Origin: Leifsonia sp. ZF2019
GTDB lineage: Bacteria; Actinomycetota; Actinomycetes; Actinomycetales; Microbacteriaceae
Length of the DNA stretch: 64,000 nt
Direction: 5' to 3'
NCBI RefSeq assembly: GCF_019924635.1
Contig: NZ_CP065037.1
Location: forward strand, 3,410,001 to 3,474,000
The position numbers and the translations under genes are program-made. Positions within the stretch are counted from its first letter, which is position 1. The number at the start of each line of letters is the position of its first letter. Below are positions 27,880 to 39,347 of this stretch, one piece after another. The notes under the pieces were generated by a model that was not told where the DNA came from, did no database searches, and saw only the letters and a list, made by a program, of their open reading frames with translations.

Positions 27880-28773
27880 ATGGAGCCCGCCACGCCTCCC
27901 GTCACCACGTTCCTCACCACCTGGTCGTTCGACCCGGCCGCCGCCGCGCTGCTCGCCGCCGCCGCCGCGCTGTACCTCGCCGGGGTGCTGCGGTTGCGGA
28001 GGCACGGGCATCGCTGGCCCGCCCGGCTGACCGTGTGGTTCCTGCTGCTCGGGCTCGGCTCCTACGCGTGGATCTCGTTCGGGTTCCTCGGCGCGTACAG
28101 CACGGAGCTGCGCTGGGCGTTCACCACCCGCATCGCGCTGCTGCTGTTCGTCGTGCCCGCGCTCATGAGCCTGGGCCGGCCGATCGCCCTCGCCCGGGCC
28201 GCGCTGTCGACGACCGGTCGGCGGCGCACCGAGCGGGTGCTGCGCTCGCGCGTCGTCCGCGTGCTCGGCAACGCGATGTTCGCGCCCGTCTTCGCGTGCG
28301 CGGTGTTCCTGGTGTTCCTCACACCCGTGGCTGCGGTGCTGCGCACCTCACCGTGGTCGGAGTGGACGATCTCGGTGCTCGTTCCGCTCGCCGGGATGCT
28401 GCTGGTGCTGCCGATCGCCGCGCACTCGGTGGTGCGCACCGGCTTCTTCATCACGGTGGAGTTCCTGCTGGCGTTCGTGGAGCTGCTGCTCGACGCGATC
28501 CCTGGGCTCCTCCTGCGCCTGAACGACGGTGTGCTGGACGGGGCCGCGCGCATCGTGGGGAGGATGCCGTTCTGGTTCCCGACGGCGCTGCACGACCAGC
28601 ACCTCTCCGGCGACTTCCTCTGGTTCATCGCGGAGGTCGCCGACGTGCCGATCCTCGTCATCCTGTTCGTGCGCTGGATGCGCCTCGACCGCCGCGAGGC
28701 CAAGCGCATCGACGATCTGACCGACGAGCAGCTCGACGCCCTCACCCGCGCCCACCTGGAGCGCCGCGGGTGA
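27880..28773 (+). CDS. CtaG-type cytochrome c oxidase assembly membrane protein
   Basis: The 297-residue protein has seven predicted transmembrane helices and resembles the Caa3-CtaG family, which helps insert copper into aa3-type oxidases. Typical segments are SYAWISFGFLGAYSTELRWA, FACAVFLVFLTPV and the late WFPTALHDQHLSGDFLWFIA, whose His/Asp residues recall the family's copper-binding region. The family is present in most actinobacteria, often beside copper or cytochrome genes, but here it stands between cls and lysS. Confidence 0.85.
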   Translation: MEPATPPVTTFLTTWSFDPAAAALLAAAAALYLAGVLRLRRHGHRWPARLTVWFLLLGLGSYAWISFGFLGAYSTELRWAFTTRIALLLFVVPALMSLGRPIALARAALSTTGRRRTERVLRSRVVRVLGNAMFAPVFACAVFLVFLTPVAAVLRTSPWSEWTISVLVPLAGMLLVLPIAAHSVVRTGFFITVEFLLAFVELLLDAIPGLLLRLNDGVLDGAARIVGRMPFWFPTALHDQHLSGDFLWFIAEVADVPILVILFVRWMRLDRREAKRIDDLTDEQLDALTRAHLERRG

Positions 28774-28786
28774 GCCGTCCCCGCGG

Positions 28787-30301
28787 CTACTTCACGAGGG
28801 GGAAGAGGATGGTCTCGCGGATGCCGAGCCCGGTGAGGGCCATCAGCAGGCGGTCGATGCCCATGCCCATGCCACCGGTCGGCGGCATGCCGAACTCGAG
28901 GGCGCGGAGGAACTCCTCGTCGAGACGCATGGCCTCGTTGTCGCCGGCCGCCGCGAGCTTCGCCTGCTCGACGAAGCGCTCGCGCTGCACGACCGGGTCG
29001 ATGAGCTCGGAGTAGCCGGTCGCGAGTTCGAAGCCGCGGGTGTAGAGGTCCCACTTCTCGACGACGCCCTCGCGCGAGCGGTGGGCGCGCACCAGCGGGC
29101 TGGTGTCGACCGGGAAGTCCATCACGAACGTCGGGCGCACGAGGTCGCCCTTCACGTGGTGCTCCCACAGCTCCTCGACGTACTTGCCGGCGAGCGGGTG
29201 CTCGATCTCGATGCCCGCGTCCGCCGCCAGCTCACGCAGCCGCGCGATCGGGGTCTCGGGGGTGATCTCCTCCCCGATCGCCTCGGAGAGGCTGTCGTAC
29301 ATGCGGATGCGATCCCACTCGCCGCCGAGGTCGTACTCGGTGCCGTCCGCCCAGGTCACGACGTGCGATCCCGAGACGGCGCGCGCGGCGTTCTGGATGA
29401 GCGTCTGGGTCAGGTCGGCGATCGAGTTGTAGTCGCCGTAGGCCTGGTAGGCCTCGAGCATGGCGAACTCGGGCGAGTGCGTGGAGTCCGCGCCCTCGTT
29501 GCGGAAGTTGCGGTTGATCTCGAAGACGTGGTCGATGCCGCCCACCACGGCGCGCTTGAGGTAGAGCTCCGGGGCGATGCGCAGGTAGAGGTCGGTGTCG
29601 AACGCGTTCGAGTGGGTCACGAACGGGCGGGCGGAGGCGCCGCCGTGGATGACCTGGAGCATCGGGGTCTCGACCTCGACGAACCCGCGGTCGGCGAAGG
29701 TGGCCCGGAGGCTCGCCATCGTCTTCGCGCGGTCGAGGACCGTCGTGCGGGCCTGTTCGCGCGCGATGAGGTCGAGGTAGCGCGAGCGCACCCGGGTCTC
29801 CTCGCTGAGTTCGTTGTGCAGGTTCGGGAGCGGCAGCAGCGCCTTCGACGCGATCTCCCACCCGGTGACCATGATCGACAGCTCACCGCGGCGGCTGGAG
29901 GCGACCTCGCCGGTGACGAAGACGTGGTCGCCGAGGTCGACCAGTTCCTTCCAGGCGGTCAGCGAGTCCTCGCCGACGGCCGCGAGCGACACCATGGCCT
30001 GGATGCGCGTGCCGTCTCCCGACTGGAGGACGGCGAAGCAGAGCTTGCCGGTGTTGCGCAGGTGCACGACGCGTCCCGCCACGCCCACGGTCTCGCCGGA
30101 CGCCTCGTCCGCGGCCAGGTGCTCCCAGGCCGCGCGGACCTCGCGGATGGTGGTCGTGACCGGCACGGAGACGGGATAGGCGCCGCCCGCGGCGGTCTCG
30201 GCCTGGGCGATGAGCCGCTCGCGCTTGCCGAGCCGGACCGCCTTCTGCTCGCTGATCTCGTCGTCGGTGAGGTCGGCCTCGGGGGTGGGCGCGTCGGTCA
30301 T
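28787..30301 (-). CDS. lysS: lysyl-tRNA synthetase, class II
   Basis: The enzyme charges tRNA-Lys. The N-terminal OB fold that binds the anticodon spans about residues 60-170 ([20 protein letters not shown]). The catalytic core has motif 1 ([10 protein letters not shown]), motif 2 ([20 protein letters not shown]) and motif 3 ([15 protein letters not shown]). It is 504 residues, a full-length bacterial type. It lies 42 bp downstream of panC and closes the long minus-strand gene string. Confidence 0.98.
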   Translation of the reverse strand: MTDAPTPEADLTDDEISEQKAVRLGKRERLIAQAETAAGGAYPVSVPVTTTIREVRAAWEHLAADEASGETVGVAGRVVHLRNTGKLCFAVLQSGDGTRIQAMVSLAAVGEDSLTAWKELVDLGDHVFVTGEVASSRRGELSIMVTGWEIASKALLPLPNLHNELSEETRVRSRYLDLIAREQARTTVLDRAKTMASLRATFADRGFVEVETPMLQVIHGGASARPFVTHSNAFDTDLYLRIAPELYLKRAVVGGIDHVFEINRNFRNEGADSTHSPEFAMLEAYQAYGDYNSIADLTQTLIQNAARAVSGSHVVTWADGTEYDLGGEWDRIRMYDSLSEAIGEEITPETPIARLRELAADAGIEIEHPLAGKYVEELWEHHVKGDLVRPTFVMDFPVDTSPLVRAHRSREGVVEKWDLYTRGFELATGYSELIDPVVQRERFVEQAKLAAAGDNEAMRLDEEFLRALEFGMPPTGGMGMGIDRLLMALTGLGIRETILFPLVK

Positions 30302-30342
30302 CGGTGTCTTCCGTTCGGTGGCGAAGTCGGCCTGGTGGCTGC

Positions 30343-31218
30343 TCAGGGGGTCGTGATGCGCCGGTTGTCGATGAGGCGCGTCGTGCCCACGCGGGCCGCG
30401 ACGAGCATCAGCGCAGGGCCGTGGTGGTCCGGCGCCGCCTCGCGGAACGAGTCCTGGTCGACGATCACGAGATAGTCCAGCTTAACCGCTGGCTCGGCCT
30501 CGATGCGTGCCCGCGCCGCGGCGAGCGCGGCCGCCACGCCGCCGGCTGCCGCACCCGCGCCCGCGGACAGTGCCTGGGACAGCACGACCGCGGCCGCCCG
30601 GTCTGCGATCTCGAGGTAGCGGTTGCGGCTGGACAGGGCGAGCCCGTCGTCCTCCCGCACCGTGTCGACGACCGCGAGCGTGAGGGGGAGGTTCAGGTCG
30701 TCGATCATCCGCCCGACGAGGTGCACCTGCTGGGCGTCCTTCTGGCCGAACACCGCGACGTCGGGCTGGACGATGTTGAACAGCTTGGCGACGACGGTGA
30801 GCATCCCGTCGAAGTGGCCGGGGCGGGAGGCGCCCTCGAAGAGCGAGCCCACCTCCCCGGCGGTCACGCGCGTGGAGGACTCCCCCTGCGGGTACATCTC
30901 GGCGGCCGTGGGCGCGAACACCACATCGGCCAGCCCCTCCAGGGCGGCGACATCCGCGTCGAGTGTGCGCGGATAGCGGTCGAGGTCCTCCCCGGGGCCG
31001 AACTGGAGCGGGTTGACGAAGATCGACACGACGACGAGGCCGCCGAGGTCGCGGGCGCGGCTCACCAGGCGCAGGTGCCCGTCGTGCAGGGCGCCCATCG
31101 TCGGCACGAGCACGACGCGGCCCGCGGGGTCGCCCGGCTGCTCGGCGAGGAGCGCCTCGTGGCGGGCGCGCGCGATGTGCGCGCGCAGTTCGGCGACGGT
31201 GGTGACGACGTGCGGCAT
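30343..31218 (-). CDS. panC: pantothenate synthetase
   Basis: The enzyme joins pantoate and beta-alanine, using ATP, to make pantothenate. Signature segments are [14 protein letters not shown] (residues about 38-51, HIGH-type motif), [18 protein letters not shown], the pantoate loop [13 protein letters not shown] and the KMSKS-like region [10 protein letters not shown]. The length of 291 residues fits. It lies downstream of a DUF2520 protein, a gene order common in actinobacteria, although a 19-bp repeat array separates the two. Confidence 0.97.
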   Translation of the reverse strand: MPHVVTTVAELRAHIARARHEALLAEQPGDPAGRVVLVPTMGALHDGHLRLVSRARDLGGLVVVSIFVNPLQFGPGEDLDRYPRTLDADVAALEGLADVVFAPTAAEMYPQGESSTRVTAGEVGSLFEGASRPGHFDGMLTVVAKLFNIVQPDVAVFGQKDAQQVHLVGRMIDDLNLPLTLAVVDTVREDDGLALSSRNRYLEIADRAAAVVLSQALSAGAGAAAGGVAAALAAARARIEAEPAVKLDYLVIVDQDSFREAAPDHHGPALMLVAARVGTTRLIDNRRITTP

Positions 31219-31301
31219 GCTGATCCCTTCGGCCGCGGCGCCCGGAGATGCGGCGCGGTGCGACGGCCGGGGTCCAGGCTACTCGCCGCGGACCGCGGCT
31301 C

Positions 31302-31416
31302 GGGACGACCGCGGTGCCTTGGGACGACTGCGCTGCCTCGGGACAAGTGCGGCGAATCGGGACGACCGCGCAGCCTCGGGACGAGTGCGCAGCGGCGCCG
31401 GGGCGCGGTCGTCCCG
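31302..31416. repeat. five 19-bp tandem repeats plus an inverted copy
   Basis: Units beginning GGGACGACYGCG start at 31302, 31321, 31340, 31359 and 31378, about 19 bp each and imperfect (consensus GGGACGACYGCGCNGCCTC). At 31404-31416 the inverted copy CGCGGTCGTCCCG can pair with units 1 or 4, giving alternative hairpins in RNA. It fills the gap between the DUF2520 gene and panC. There are no spacers, so it is not a CRISPR array. Confidence 0.8.
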
Positions 31417-31435
31417 TGGCGCCGCAGACGCGAGG

Positions 31436-32269
31436 CTAGTGACCGCCGAGGAACCAGCCGCGGCCGTCGTCGCCCGGGTCGCCCTCGCCCGGGCGGGAGG
31501 GGCGGTCGGAACGACCGGGGCGATCGGTGCGGTCCTCTCGCATCGCCTCGAGCACGCCCTCCACGTCGATCGCGGGCGCGGCGCCGGCCCGGGTGAGGGC
31601 GTTGTCGACCGCCGATCGCACCAGCGAGCTGAGGAACGAGCCGGGGCTCTCCACGCCGATCTCGCGCAGGATCCCCGTGGACTGCTCGACGATCGAGCGG
31701 GAGAACGCGGTGGCGGTGGCGATCGCCTCCGCGTACGCCGGACGGTCCGCCTCCGCCACGACCACGGGCTCCCCTCCCATCTCGACGACGAGCGCCTGCG
31801 CGATGGGAAGAACCGCGGCGGGCGCCGTCACGGCGAACCACGACTCCGCCAGCCGGGTGACGTCGAGGCTCGTGCCGGTGAAGTCCAACGCGGGATGCAC
31901 GGCCAGCGGGATGGCGCCGGCGGCGGCAGCGGGGCGCAGCACGCCCACCCCGTATCCCGGGGCGGTGTGCAGCACGATCTGCCCCGGCTGCCAGGTACCG
32001 GTCGCGGCGAGCCCGGCGACGAGGCCGGGAAGCTCCGCATCCGGGACGGCGAGGATCACGAGCTCGCTGCGCTCGATCAGCACCGGGACCTCCAGCACCG
32101 GCACCTGGGGCAGCATCGCCTCCGCGCGCTCCCGGCTCGCGGCCGAGACGGCCGAGATCCCGACGACGGCGTGCCCCGCTCCGGCGAGCGCGACACCGAG
32201 CACCGGGCCCACGTGCCCGGCGCCGACGATCCCGAGGCCGAGGCGGCCCGAACGCTGTATGCCGCTCAT
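31436..32269 (-). CDS. Rossmann-fold DUF2520-type protein
   Basis: The N-terminal NAD(P)-binding segment LGLGIVGAGHVGPVLGVALA is followed by the Rossmann-like and DUF2520 domains (VHPALDFTGTSLDVTRLAES; GVESPGSFLSSLVRSAVDNA). In actinobacteria the family sits beside panC. It resembles a ketopantoate reductase fold, and some authors link it to pantoate supply, but the activity is unproven. The C-terminal 35 residues are charged low-complexity (DRTDRPGRSDRPSRPGEGDP). It overlaps the upstream PH-domain gene by 4 bp. Confidence 0.85.
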   Translation of the reverse strand: MSGIQRSGRLGLGIVGAGHVGPVLGVALAGAGHAVVGISAVSAASRERAEAMLPQVPVLEVPVLIERSELVILAVPDAELPGLVAGLAATGTWQPGQIVLHTAPGYGVGVLRPAAAAGAIPLAVHPALDFTGTSLDVTRLAESWFAVTAPAAVLPIAQALVVEMGGEPVVVAEADRPAYAEAIATATAFSRSIVEQSTGILREIGVESPGSFLSSLVRSAVDNALTRAGAAPAIDVEGVLEAMREDRTDRPGRSDRPSRPGEGDPGDDGRGWFLGGH

Positions 32270-33927
32270 GCGGTCTCCCCCCAGCGGTGGCTGCGGTCGG
32301 AGCGTCCCGCGGCGATCGCGTCCGCGGAGGCGCGTTCGAAGAGCCGGATGCCCTCCGCCGCGTCCATCGCCGCGAGCCGGGCGTGGACCGGGCCCGTCAC
32401 CGTGTGGAAGTCGACCTCGGCGAGTCCCAGCGCGCGGTCGAGCGGGCCCTGTTCGAGCTTCACGCTCTGCAGCCGCGCGAACGGGACGATCACCAGCTGC
32501 CGCCAGACGAACCCGTGACGCAGCAGCACCGCGCCGTCGACCGTGGTGTATCCGGTGCGCTGCCACGAGAACGGGCGCAGCCAGATCGCGCGGCGCGGGC
32601 TCCCGGTCCAGTCGTCGCGTCCCTTCGAGATCATCCCGGATCGGATCAGATCGCGGTGCTCCTCGGTCGCGAGGCCCGGGAGGATGAGCGCCAGCACGCG
32701 CTCGACGTCCGTCGCGTCGCCGACGGGCAGCGTCGTCGTGTTGGCCTGGCCGGCTGCGCCCCTCTCGCGCGAGTGCCCGGCCGTGTTGATGCGGATCTGC
32801 CACCAGCCGAACGGGCGCCAGAGCAGCGGCTGCAGCACCTGCACGGCATGGATTCGGCCGGGCGGGAGCGTCTCGTTGCTCGTGCTCAGCAGGCCGAAGC
32901 CGACCCGCACCCCGTCGGGCGTCCCGGCGATGGAGTAGCGGAGCGACTTCGTGAACCGGTTGATGTAGAAGCTGGCCGAGCCGATGAGGCCCGGCAGCAC
33001 GATGAGGGCGAGCCACAGCCATCCCGTCGCGGCGCCGATGGCGGTGAGGACGATCACGACGATGACGAACACCGTGAACCCGCTCATCACGAGAGAGCCC
33101 AGCAGGCGCAGCGGCGGGATCCTCACCACCGACTCCGGCGGCGCCGCATTCGGGTCGAGCTCCGGCGCGAGGAACTCGGTGACGCGACGGTTGACCAGGT
33201 CGCCGACGGCGGCGGTGCGGGAGTGGACCGGCGCACCATCGGGCGCGGCGACGGCGCCTGTCGGCCGGCCTGCTTCCTGCGCAGCCGCCTGCGCTTCGGC
33301 CGCGCGCACACCCGACGCGCGGCGCAGCACGTCCGAGCGGAGCCCGTCGGCCAGCGACGAGCCGAGATACGCGAGCTGCAGGTTCGCGTCGTGCCCGGCG
33401 ACGGTGATGTCGAGCTTGGCCGCACCGAAGAGACGGGCGATCACGGGGCGCACGATGTTGATCCCCTGGATGCGGTCGAGCCGCGCCTTGCGCTGCGTGC
33501 GGAACAGGATGCCGCTGCGCACCTCCACCGTGTCGCCGGTGATGCGGAAGGTGTGCATGCGCCACGAGAAGTAGAAGGCGGCGAGGCACAGGAGGAGCAC
33601 GACCGCCACGCCCAGCAGCGCCCAGCCCTCCCAGCCGCGGTCGTAGATCTCGTCCAGCGGGTCCCCGCCGTAGTCGGGCGCGCCGACGAAGAAGCCCACC
33701 AGCCGCTCGCGCAGGTTGGACAGCACGAAGCCGAGCACCGCGATGAACACGATGCCGCCGCGCAAGAGGGGCGTCGCCGGGTGCAGCCGGTGCCACTCAC
33801 CGTCGGTGAAGCGCTCGGCGGCGCGCTTCGCGCCCGAGAGCTGCCCACCCGGCAACGGTGGCGCTGTGGCGGGCCCGGTCGGCGTGGCCGACCCGGTCGG
33901 CGTGGCGGGCCCGGTCGGCTCGGTCAC
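32266..33927 (-). CDS. membrane protein with tandem bacterial PH domains (YdbT-like)
   Basis: The 553-residue protein has transmembrane helix pairs near residues 50-120 and 260-320, each followed by bPH2-type beta domains (MHTFRITGDTVEVRSGILFR; GFVWRQLVIVPFARLQSVKL). This matches the two-PH arrangement of Bacillus YdbT, encoded with YdbS as here. A Pro/Gly/Thr repeat (TGPATPTGSATPTGPAT) makes the N-terminus flexible. The function is unknown; YdbS/YdbT have been linked to resistance to other species' lantibiotics, which is only a suggestion here. It overlaps both neighbours by 4 bp. Confidence 0.85.
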   Translation of the reverse strand: MTEPTGPATPTGSATPTGPATAPPLPGGQLSGAKRAAERFTDGEWHRLHPATPLLRGGIVFIAVLGFVLSNLRERLVGFFVGAPDYGGDPLDEIYDRGWEGWALLGVAVVLLLCLAAFYFSWRMHTFRITGDTVEVRSGILFRTQRKARLDRIQGINIVRPVIARLFGAAKLDITVAGHDANLQLAYLGSSLADGLRSDVLRRASGVRAAEAQAAAQEAGRPTGAVAAPDGAPVHSRTAAVGDLVNRRVTEFLAPELDPNAAPPESVVRIPPLRLLGSLVMSGFTVFVIVVIVLTAIGAATGWLWLALIVLPGLIGSASFYINRFTKSLRYSIAGTPDGVRVGFGLLSTSNETLPPGRIHAVQVLQPLLWRPFGWWQIRINTAGHSRERGAAGQANTTTLPVGDATDVERVLALILPGLATEEHRDLIRSGMISKGRDDWTGSPRRAIWLRPFSWQRTGYTTVDGAVLLRHGFVWRQLVIVPFARLQSVKLEQGPLDRALGLAEVDFHTVTGPVHARLAAMDAAEGIRLFERASADAIAAGRSDRSHRWGETA

Positions 33928-34430
33928 AGCCCGGCCCGCCTGCTCTCGGCCAGCTCCACCAGACGGTCACGCAGCTCCGCGGCGTCCGCGTCCGGGAGGC
34001 CGGGAATGGTCACACCGGTCGAGGCGGCCGCTGTCACGAACTTCAGGTCGGCCAGGCCGAGCATCCGCCCCACCGGGCCGCGGTTGATGTCGATGAGCTG
34101 CATGCGGCCGTACGGCACCGAGACGAACCGCTGGAACATGATCCCGCGGCGGAAGAGGAGGTCGTCCTGCCGCTCCAGATAGCCGATCGAGCGTGCGCGG
34201 CGCGGCGCGATGACGAGGGAGACCACTGTCACGACCGCGATGACGCCGAGCGCGATCCAGCCGAGCGTCCAGCCCGCAACGAGCCAGAGGAACGTGGCGA
34301 TCGCGGCGGCGACCACCCCGCTCACAAGGGTTCCGACGATCACCACGACGACGTACGTGGACGAGACGCGTCGCCACTCCCCTACGTTCAGGTCGATGCG
34401 GGCGTGCGGCTGGTCAGCGGGGGTCGGCAT
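33924..34430 (-). CDS. PH-domain membrane protein (YdbS-like)
   Basis: Two adjacent transmembrane helices (about residues 26-80) are followed by one bPH2 domain (SIGYLERQDDLLFRRGIMFQ then SVPYGRMQLIDINRGPVGRM). The length of 168 residues matches YdbS. It overlaps the DUF3180 gene by 17 bp and the larger PH protein by 4 bp, so the three are translated together. The partner role is inferred from the YdbS/YdbT pairing. Confidence 0.85.
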   Translation of the reverse strand: MPTPADQPHARIDLNVGEWRRVSSTYVVVVIVGTLVSGVVAAAIATFLWLVAGWTLGWIALGVIAVVTVVSLVIAPRRARSIGYLERQDDLLFRRGIMFQRFVSVPYGRMQLIDINRGPVGRMLGLADLKFVTAAASTGVTIPGLPDADAAELRDRLVELAESRRAGL

Positions 34431-34893
34431 GCGCGTTCTCCGGGTCGTCGGCGTCGTCGTCGGGCGGGAGGCTGCAGAAGCTCTCGGCGACCAGTCCGGC
34501 GATCAGCAGCACCACGGCGCCGCCGGTGGCGAGGGCGGTCAGGAGGATCGAGTTGCCGCTCGGGAGGACGTCGCGGCTGAGCAGGTAGGCGAGCACGCCG
34601 ACGCCGGCGCCGGTGAGCACCGCGCCGCTGAGCCCGCACGCCTTCGCCAGCACCACGATGCGCGTGGCCTGGAACGGGTCGATGCGGCGCCCGGTGCGGC
34701 CGCGGACGGCGCGACGGATGGGGACGGCGAACGCGACGATGATGACGGCGACCGCGACCAGGGTGATCGGCAGCGTGAGCGGCGGGATGAAGACGGGCAT
34801 GCCGGTGGCCGACGCGGCCAGCTCTCCGAGGAACCCGACGACGATCCCGACGACGCCGAGGCCGATCAGGGAGGTGGGGCGGGTGCGGTTCAT
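34414..34893 (-). CDS. DUF3180 membrane protein
   Basis: The 159-residue protein has four predicted helices (LIGLGVVGIVVGFLGELAA, LPITLVAVAVIIVAFAVPI and two more) and an acidic tail (LPPDDDADDPENAHADPR). DUF3180 is restricted to actinobacteria and almost always follows folK, as here. The ATG overlaps the folK stop by 4 bp. The function is unknown; the context suggests a membrane role tied to this operon. Confidence 0.85.
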   Translation of the reverse strand: MNRTRPTSLIGLGVVGIVVGFLGELAASATGMPVFIPPLTLPITLVAVAVIIVAFAVPIRRAVRGRTGRRIDPFQATRIVVLAKACGLSGAVLTGAGVGVLAYLLSRDVLPSGNSILLTALATGGAVVLLIAGLVAESFCSLPPDDDADDPENAHADPR

Positions 34894-35450
34894 CGGGCGT
34901 CTCCGTCGGAGTCCAGGGTCTCGTCCGGGTGCACGGTGACCGGATCGGTCGCGCGCGCGGCGAGGTCGGCGACGCGTCCGTGCCCGGCGAGCACGGCCTC
35001 CGGATCGACATCGAGCCACGGCACCAGCACGAAGGCGCGTTCGTGCGCGCGCGGATGCGGCAGCGTCACGCGCTCGTCGTCCGAGACGATCCCGTCGTAG
35101 TCGACGATGTCGATGTCGATGGTGCGGTCGCCCCAGCGCTCGGCGCGCAGCCGGCCGAGGGCATCCTCGACACGGTTGACGACGGCGAGGAGCTCCAGCG
35201 GGTCGAGCACCGTGTCGACTCGGGCGACGGCGTTGAGGTAGGCCGGGGCCTCCTGGTCGATCCCGTCGAGCTTCAGGGCGGGGGTCTCGTACAGCCGAGA
35301 CACCGCCTCCACCCGGATGCCGGGCTCGGCGCGCAGCGCGTCCAGCGCCGTGCGGATGGTCGCCGCACGGTCGCCGAGGTTGCTGCCGAACGCGAGGACC
35401 GCCGGCACACCGACGCGCATGCGCTGGGGCCGCGCTGTTCCGGGGGTCAT
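34890..35450 (-). CDS. folK: 2-amino-4-hydroxy-6-hydroxymethyldihydropteridine pyrophosphokinase
   Basis: The enzyme transfers pyrophosphate from ATP to the pterin in folate synthesis. Motifs are FGSNLGDRAATIRTALDAL at the N-terminus and LPHPRAHERAFVLVPWLDVD, plus DRTIDIDIVDYD, which contains the catalytic Asp pair binding Mg-ATP. The 186-residue length fits. Start 35450 overlaps folB by 4 bp. Confidence 0.97.
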   Translation of the reverse strand: MTPGTARPQRMRVGVPAVLAFGSNLGDRAATIRTALDALRAEPGIRVEAVSRLYETPALKLDGIDQEAPAYLNAVARVDTVLDPLELLAVVNRVEDALGRLRAERWGDRTIDIDIVDYDGIVSDDERVTLPHPRAHERAFVLVPWLDVDPEAVLAGHGRVADLAARATDPVTVHPDETLDSDGDAR

Positions 35451-35824
35451 GGCCGGCTCCGGACGACGCGCACGGCGACATCGCCGAACGGTACGGAGAT
35501 CGGGGCGTCCGGCTTGTGCACGGTGACCTCCACACGCTCCACCGCGGAGTGGGCGAGCACCACCCCGGCGACGCGCTCCGCCACGGTCTCGATCAGGTCG
35601 ACCGGGTCGCGCCCCACCGCCGCGGCGACCTCCTCCGCCAGCTCGCCGTAGTGCACGGTCTGCGCGAGGTCGTCGGACGCTGCCGAGCGGGCGAGGTCGA
35701 GGTGCGCGGTCACGTCGACCACGAAGTCCTGGCCGTTCTCGCGCTCGAAGTCGAATACCCCGTGGTGGGCGCGCACGCGCAGCCCGGTCAGGATGATCGC
35801 GTCGGCCGCCTCGGTGCTAGTCAT
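35447..35824 (-). CDS. folB: dihydroneopterin aldolase
   Basis: The enzyme converts dihydroneopterin to the pterin used by FolK. The 125-residue tunnelling fold has LTGLRVRAHHGVFDFERENG (active-site region), the catalytic segment VHYGELAEEV, and LIETVAERVAGVVL with the conserved Glu. ATG 35824 lies inside the folP end (8-bp overlap), so folP, folB and folK are coupled. Confidence 0.97.
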   Translation of the reverse strand: MTSTEAADAIILTGLRVRAHHGVFDFERENGQDFVVDVTAHLDLARSAASDDLAQTVHYGELAEEVAAAVGRDPVDLIETVAERVAGVVLAHSAVERVEVTVHKPDAPISVPFGDVAVRVVRSRP

Positions 35825-36620
35825 CGCGTCCAGCTTGCCATGCCCGCACGACATCCAGCGCGATCCGCGTCGAGGGCACGTCGTGCACGCGCACCGCCCA
35901 GGCACCCGCCTGGGCGGCGAGAGCCGAGATGACGGCGGTGGGGGCGTCGCGCTCGGCGACGGGCGCGCCCTCCGGCAGCAACGAGCCGAGGAACCGCTTG
36001 CGGGAGGCCCCGATGAGCACCGGGTAGCCGAGGGTCTCGATCTCGTGCAGGCCGGCGAGCACCTGCCAGTTGTGCTCGCCGCGCTTGGAGAAGCCGAGGC
36101 CCGGGTCGAGGATCAGCTTCGCCGGGTCCACGCCGCGATCGAGCAGGTCGGTGACCCGTGCGGAGAGCTCCGAGCGCACCTCCCGGACCGTGTCGGTGTA
36201 GACGGCCAGCGAATCGGCGGAGTCCAGGCGCCCGCGCCAGTGCATGACGACGTACTGCAGGCCCGTGTCGAGCACGGCGTCGGGCATCGTGGCGTCGGCG
36301 AGGCCGCCGGAGACGTCGTTGATGACCGCCGCTCCGGCGTCGGCCGCCGCGCGTGCGGTGGACGCGTTCAGAGTGTCGACGCTCACGGTGACGCCGTGGG
36401 AGGCCAGAGCGGCGATCACGGGGACGACCCGCGCACGCTCCTCCTCCGGCTCGACGCGCAGCGCCCCGGGGCGGGTGGACTCGCCGCCGACGTCGATGAT
36501 GTCGGCTCCCTGCTCCACCAGCTGCAGCGCGTGCTCGATGGCCGCGTCCGGCTCGAGCCACAGCCCGCCGTCGCTGAAGGAGTCCGGCGTCACGTTGAGG
36601 ACGCCCATGATGAGCGTCAC
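35817..36620 (-). CDS. folP: dihydropteroate synthase
   Basis: A TIM-barrel enzyme that condenses the pterin pyrophosphate with p-aminobenzoate, the sulfonamide target. Signatures are IMGVLNVTPDSFSDGG at the N-terminus, GADIIDVGGESTRPGA, VINDVSGG, LDPGLGFSKRGEHNW and GASRKRFLG. GTG 36620 is chosen since it gives the normal short lead (VTLIMGVLNV) and overlaps the folE stop by 4 bp. The length of 267 residues fits. Confidence 0.97.
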   Translation of the reverse strand: MTLIMGVLNVTPDSFSDGGLWLEPDAAIEHALQLVEQGADIIDVGGESTRPGALRVEPEEERARVVPVIAALASHGVTVSVDTLNASTARAAADAGAAVINDVSGGLADATMPDAVLDTGLQYVVMHWRGRLDSADSLAVYTDTVREVRSELSARVTDLLDRGVDPAKLILDPGLGFSKRGEHNWQVLAGLHEIETLGYPVLIGASRKRFLGSLLPEGAPVAERDAPTAVISALAAQAGAWAVRVHDVPSTRIALDVVRAWQAGRDD

Positions 36621-37192
36621 GAGACGCCGCTCCCGATCAGGGCCATCAGCTCGGCGCGTGCCGCGGGCTCGGTGTACGCGCCGCGCGCCGCGACGGTCAC
36701 CGTGGTCGACGCCGTCTGCCGGGAGCCCCGGGTGGTGACGCACGCGTGCGACGCGTCGAGCACGACCAGCACCCCCTGGGCACCGGCGCCCTGCTCGATC
36801 GCGTCCGCGATCTGCTCGGTGAGGCGCTCCTGGATCTGCGGGCGGGCGGCCAGCGCGTCGATCACACGCGGGATGCGCCCCAAGCCGACCACGGCCTCCC
36901 CCGGCAGGTAGGCGACGTGCGCGACACCGAGAAACGGGAGGAGGTGGTGCTCGCACACGGACCGGAACGCGATGTCGCGCACGATCACGGTCTCGGCGCG
37001 CGCAGTCTCCAGCGGCACCGGCTCGCCCAGCTCCGCGGACGCGTCGACGCCCACGCCCGAGAAGAACTCGGCGTAGGCGTCGGCGACGCGGGAGGGCGTG
37101 GAGGCGAGACCCGGACGCGACGGATCCTCGCCGATGGCGGCGAGGATCTCGGCGACGGCCGCCTCGATGCGTGCGCGATCGAAACCGGTCAT
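36617..37192 (-). CDS. folE: GTP cyclohydrolase I
   Basis: First enzyme of folate synthesis, forming dihydroneopterin triphosphate. Zinc ligands and signature are in VCEHHLLPFLGVAHVAYLPG with the later SHACVTTRGSRQ. At 191 residues it is the usual length. It begins 12 bp after ftsH and opens the coupled folE-folP-folB-folK block. ftsH upstream of folate genes is the standard actinobacterial order. Confidence 0.97.
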   Translation of the reverse strand: MTGFDRARIEAAVAEILAAIGEDPSRPGLASTPSRVADAYAEFFSGVGVDASAELGEPVPLETARAETVIVRDIAFRSVCEHHLLPFLGVAHVAYLPGEAVVGLGRIPRVIDALAARPQIQERLTEQIADAIEQGAGAQGVLVVLDASHACVTTRGSRQTASTTVTVAARGAYTEPAARAELMALIGSGVS

Positions 37193-37204
37193 GCGGTCTG
37201 CGAC

Positions 37205-39214
<2,010 letters not shown>

Positions 39215-39279
39215 GGTGCGACCACAGTACCGCCTGACCGCTGTGGGAGCGCTGCGTGTTCGCTCTGGGCGCGCTCGAC

Positions 39280-39341
39280 GCCGAGACGGCGAATAGTCAG
39301 CCGTCTCGGCGCTCAGGCCCGCACTTTGCGCCGCCTCGACG
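39280..39341. repeat. three-arm intergenic hairpin element (copy B)
   Basis: GCCGAGACGGC (39280-39290) pairs with GCCGTCTCGGC (39300-39310). A diverged third arm (GCGCCGCCTCGACG, 39328-39341) lies next to the hpt stop. It aligns without gaps with the element behind radA at 17621. It separates hpt from ftsH and may end or process the hpt transcript. Confidence 0.7.
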
Positions 39342-39347
39342 AGAGCG

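Noticed and set aside
31302..31416. CRISPR array
   Set aside because: The 19-bp units are directly abutting without spacers and there are no cas genes in the window.
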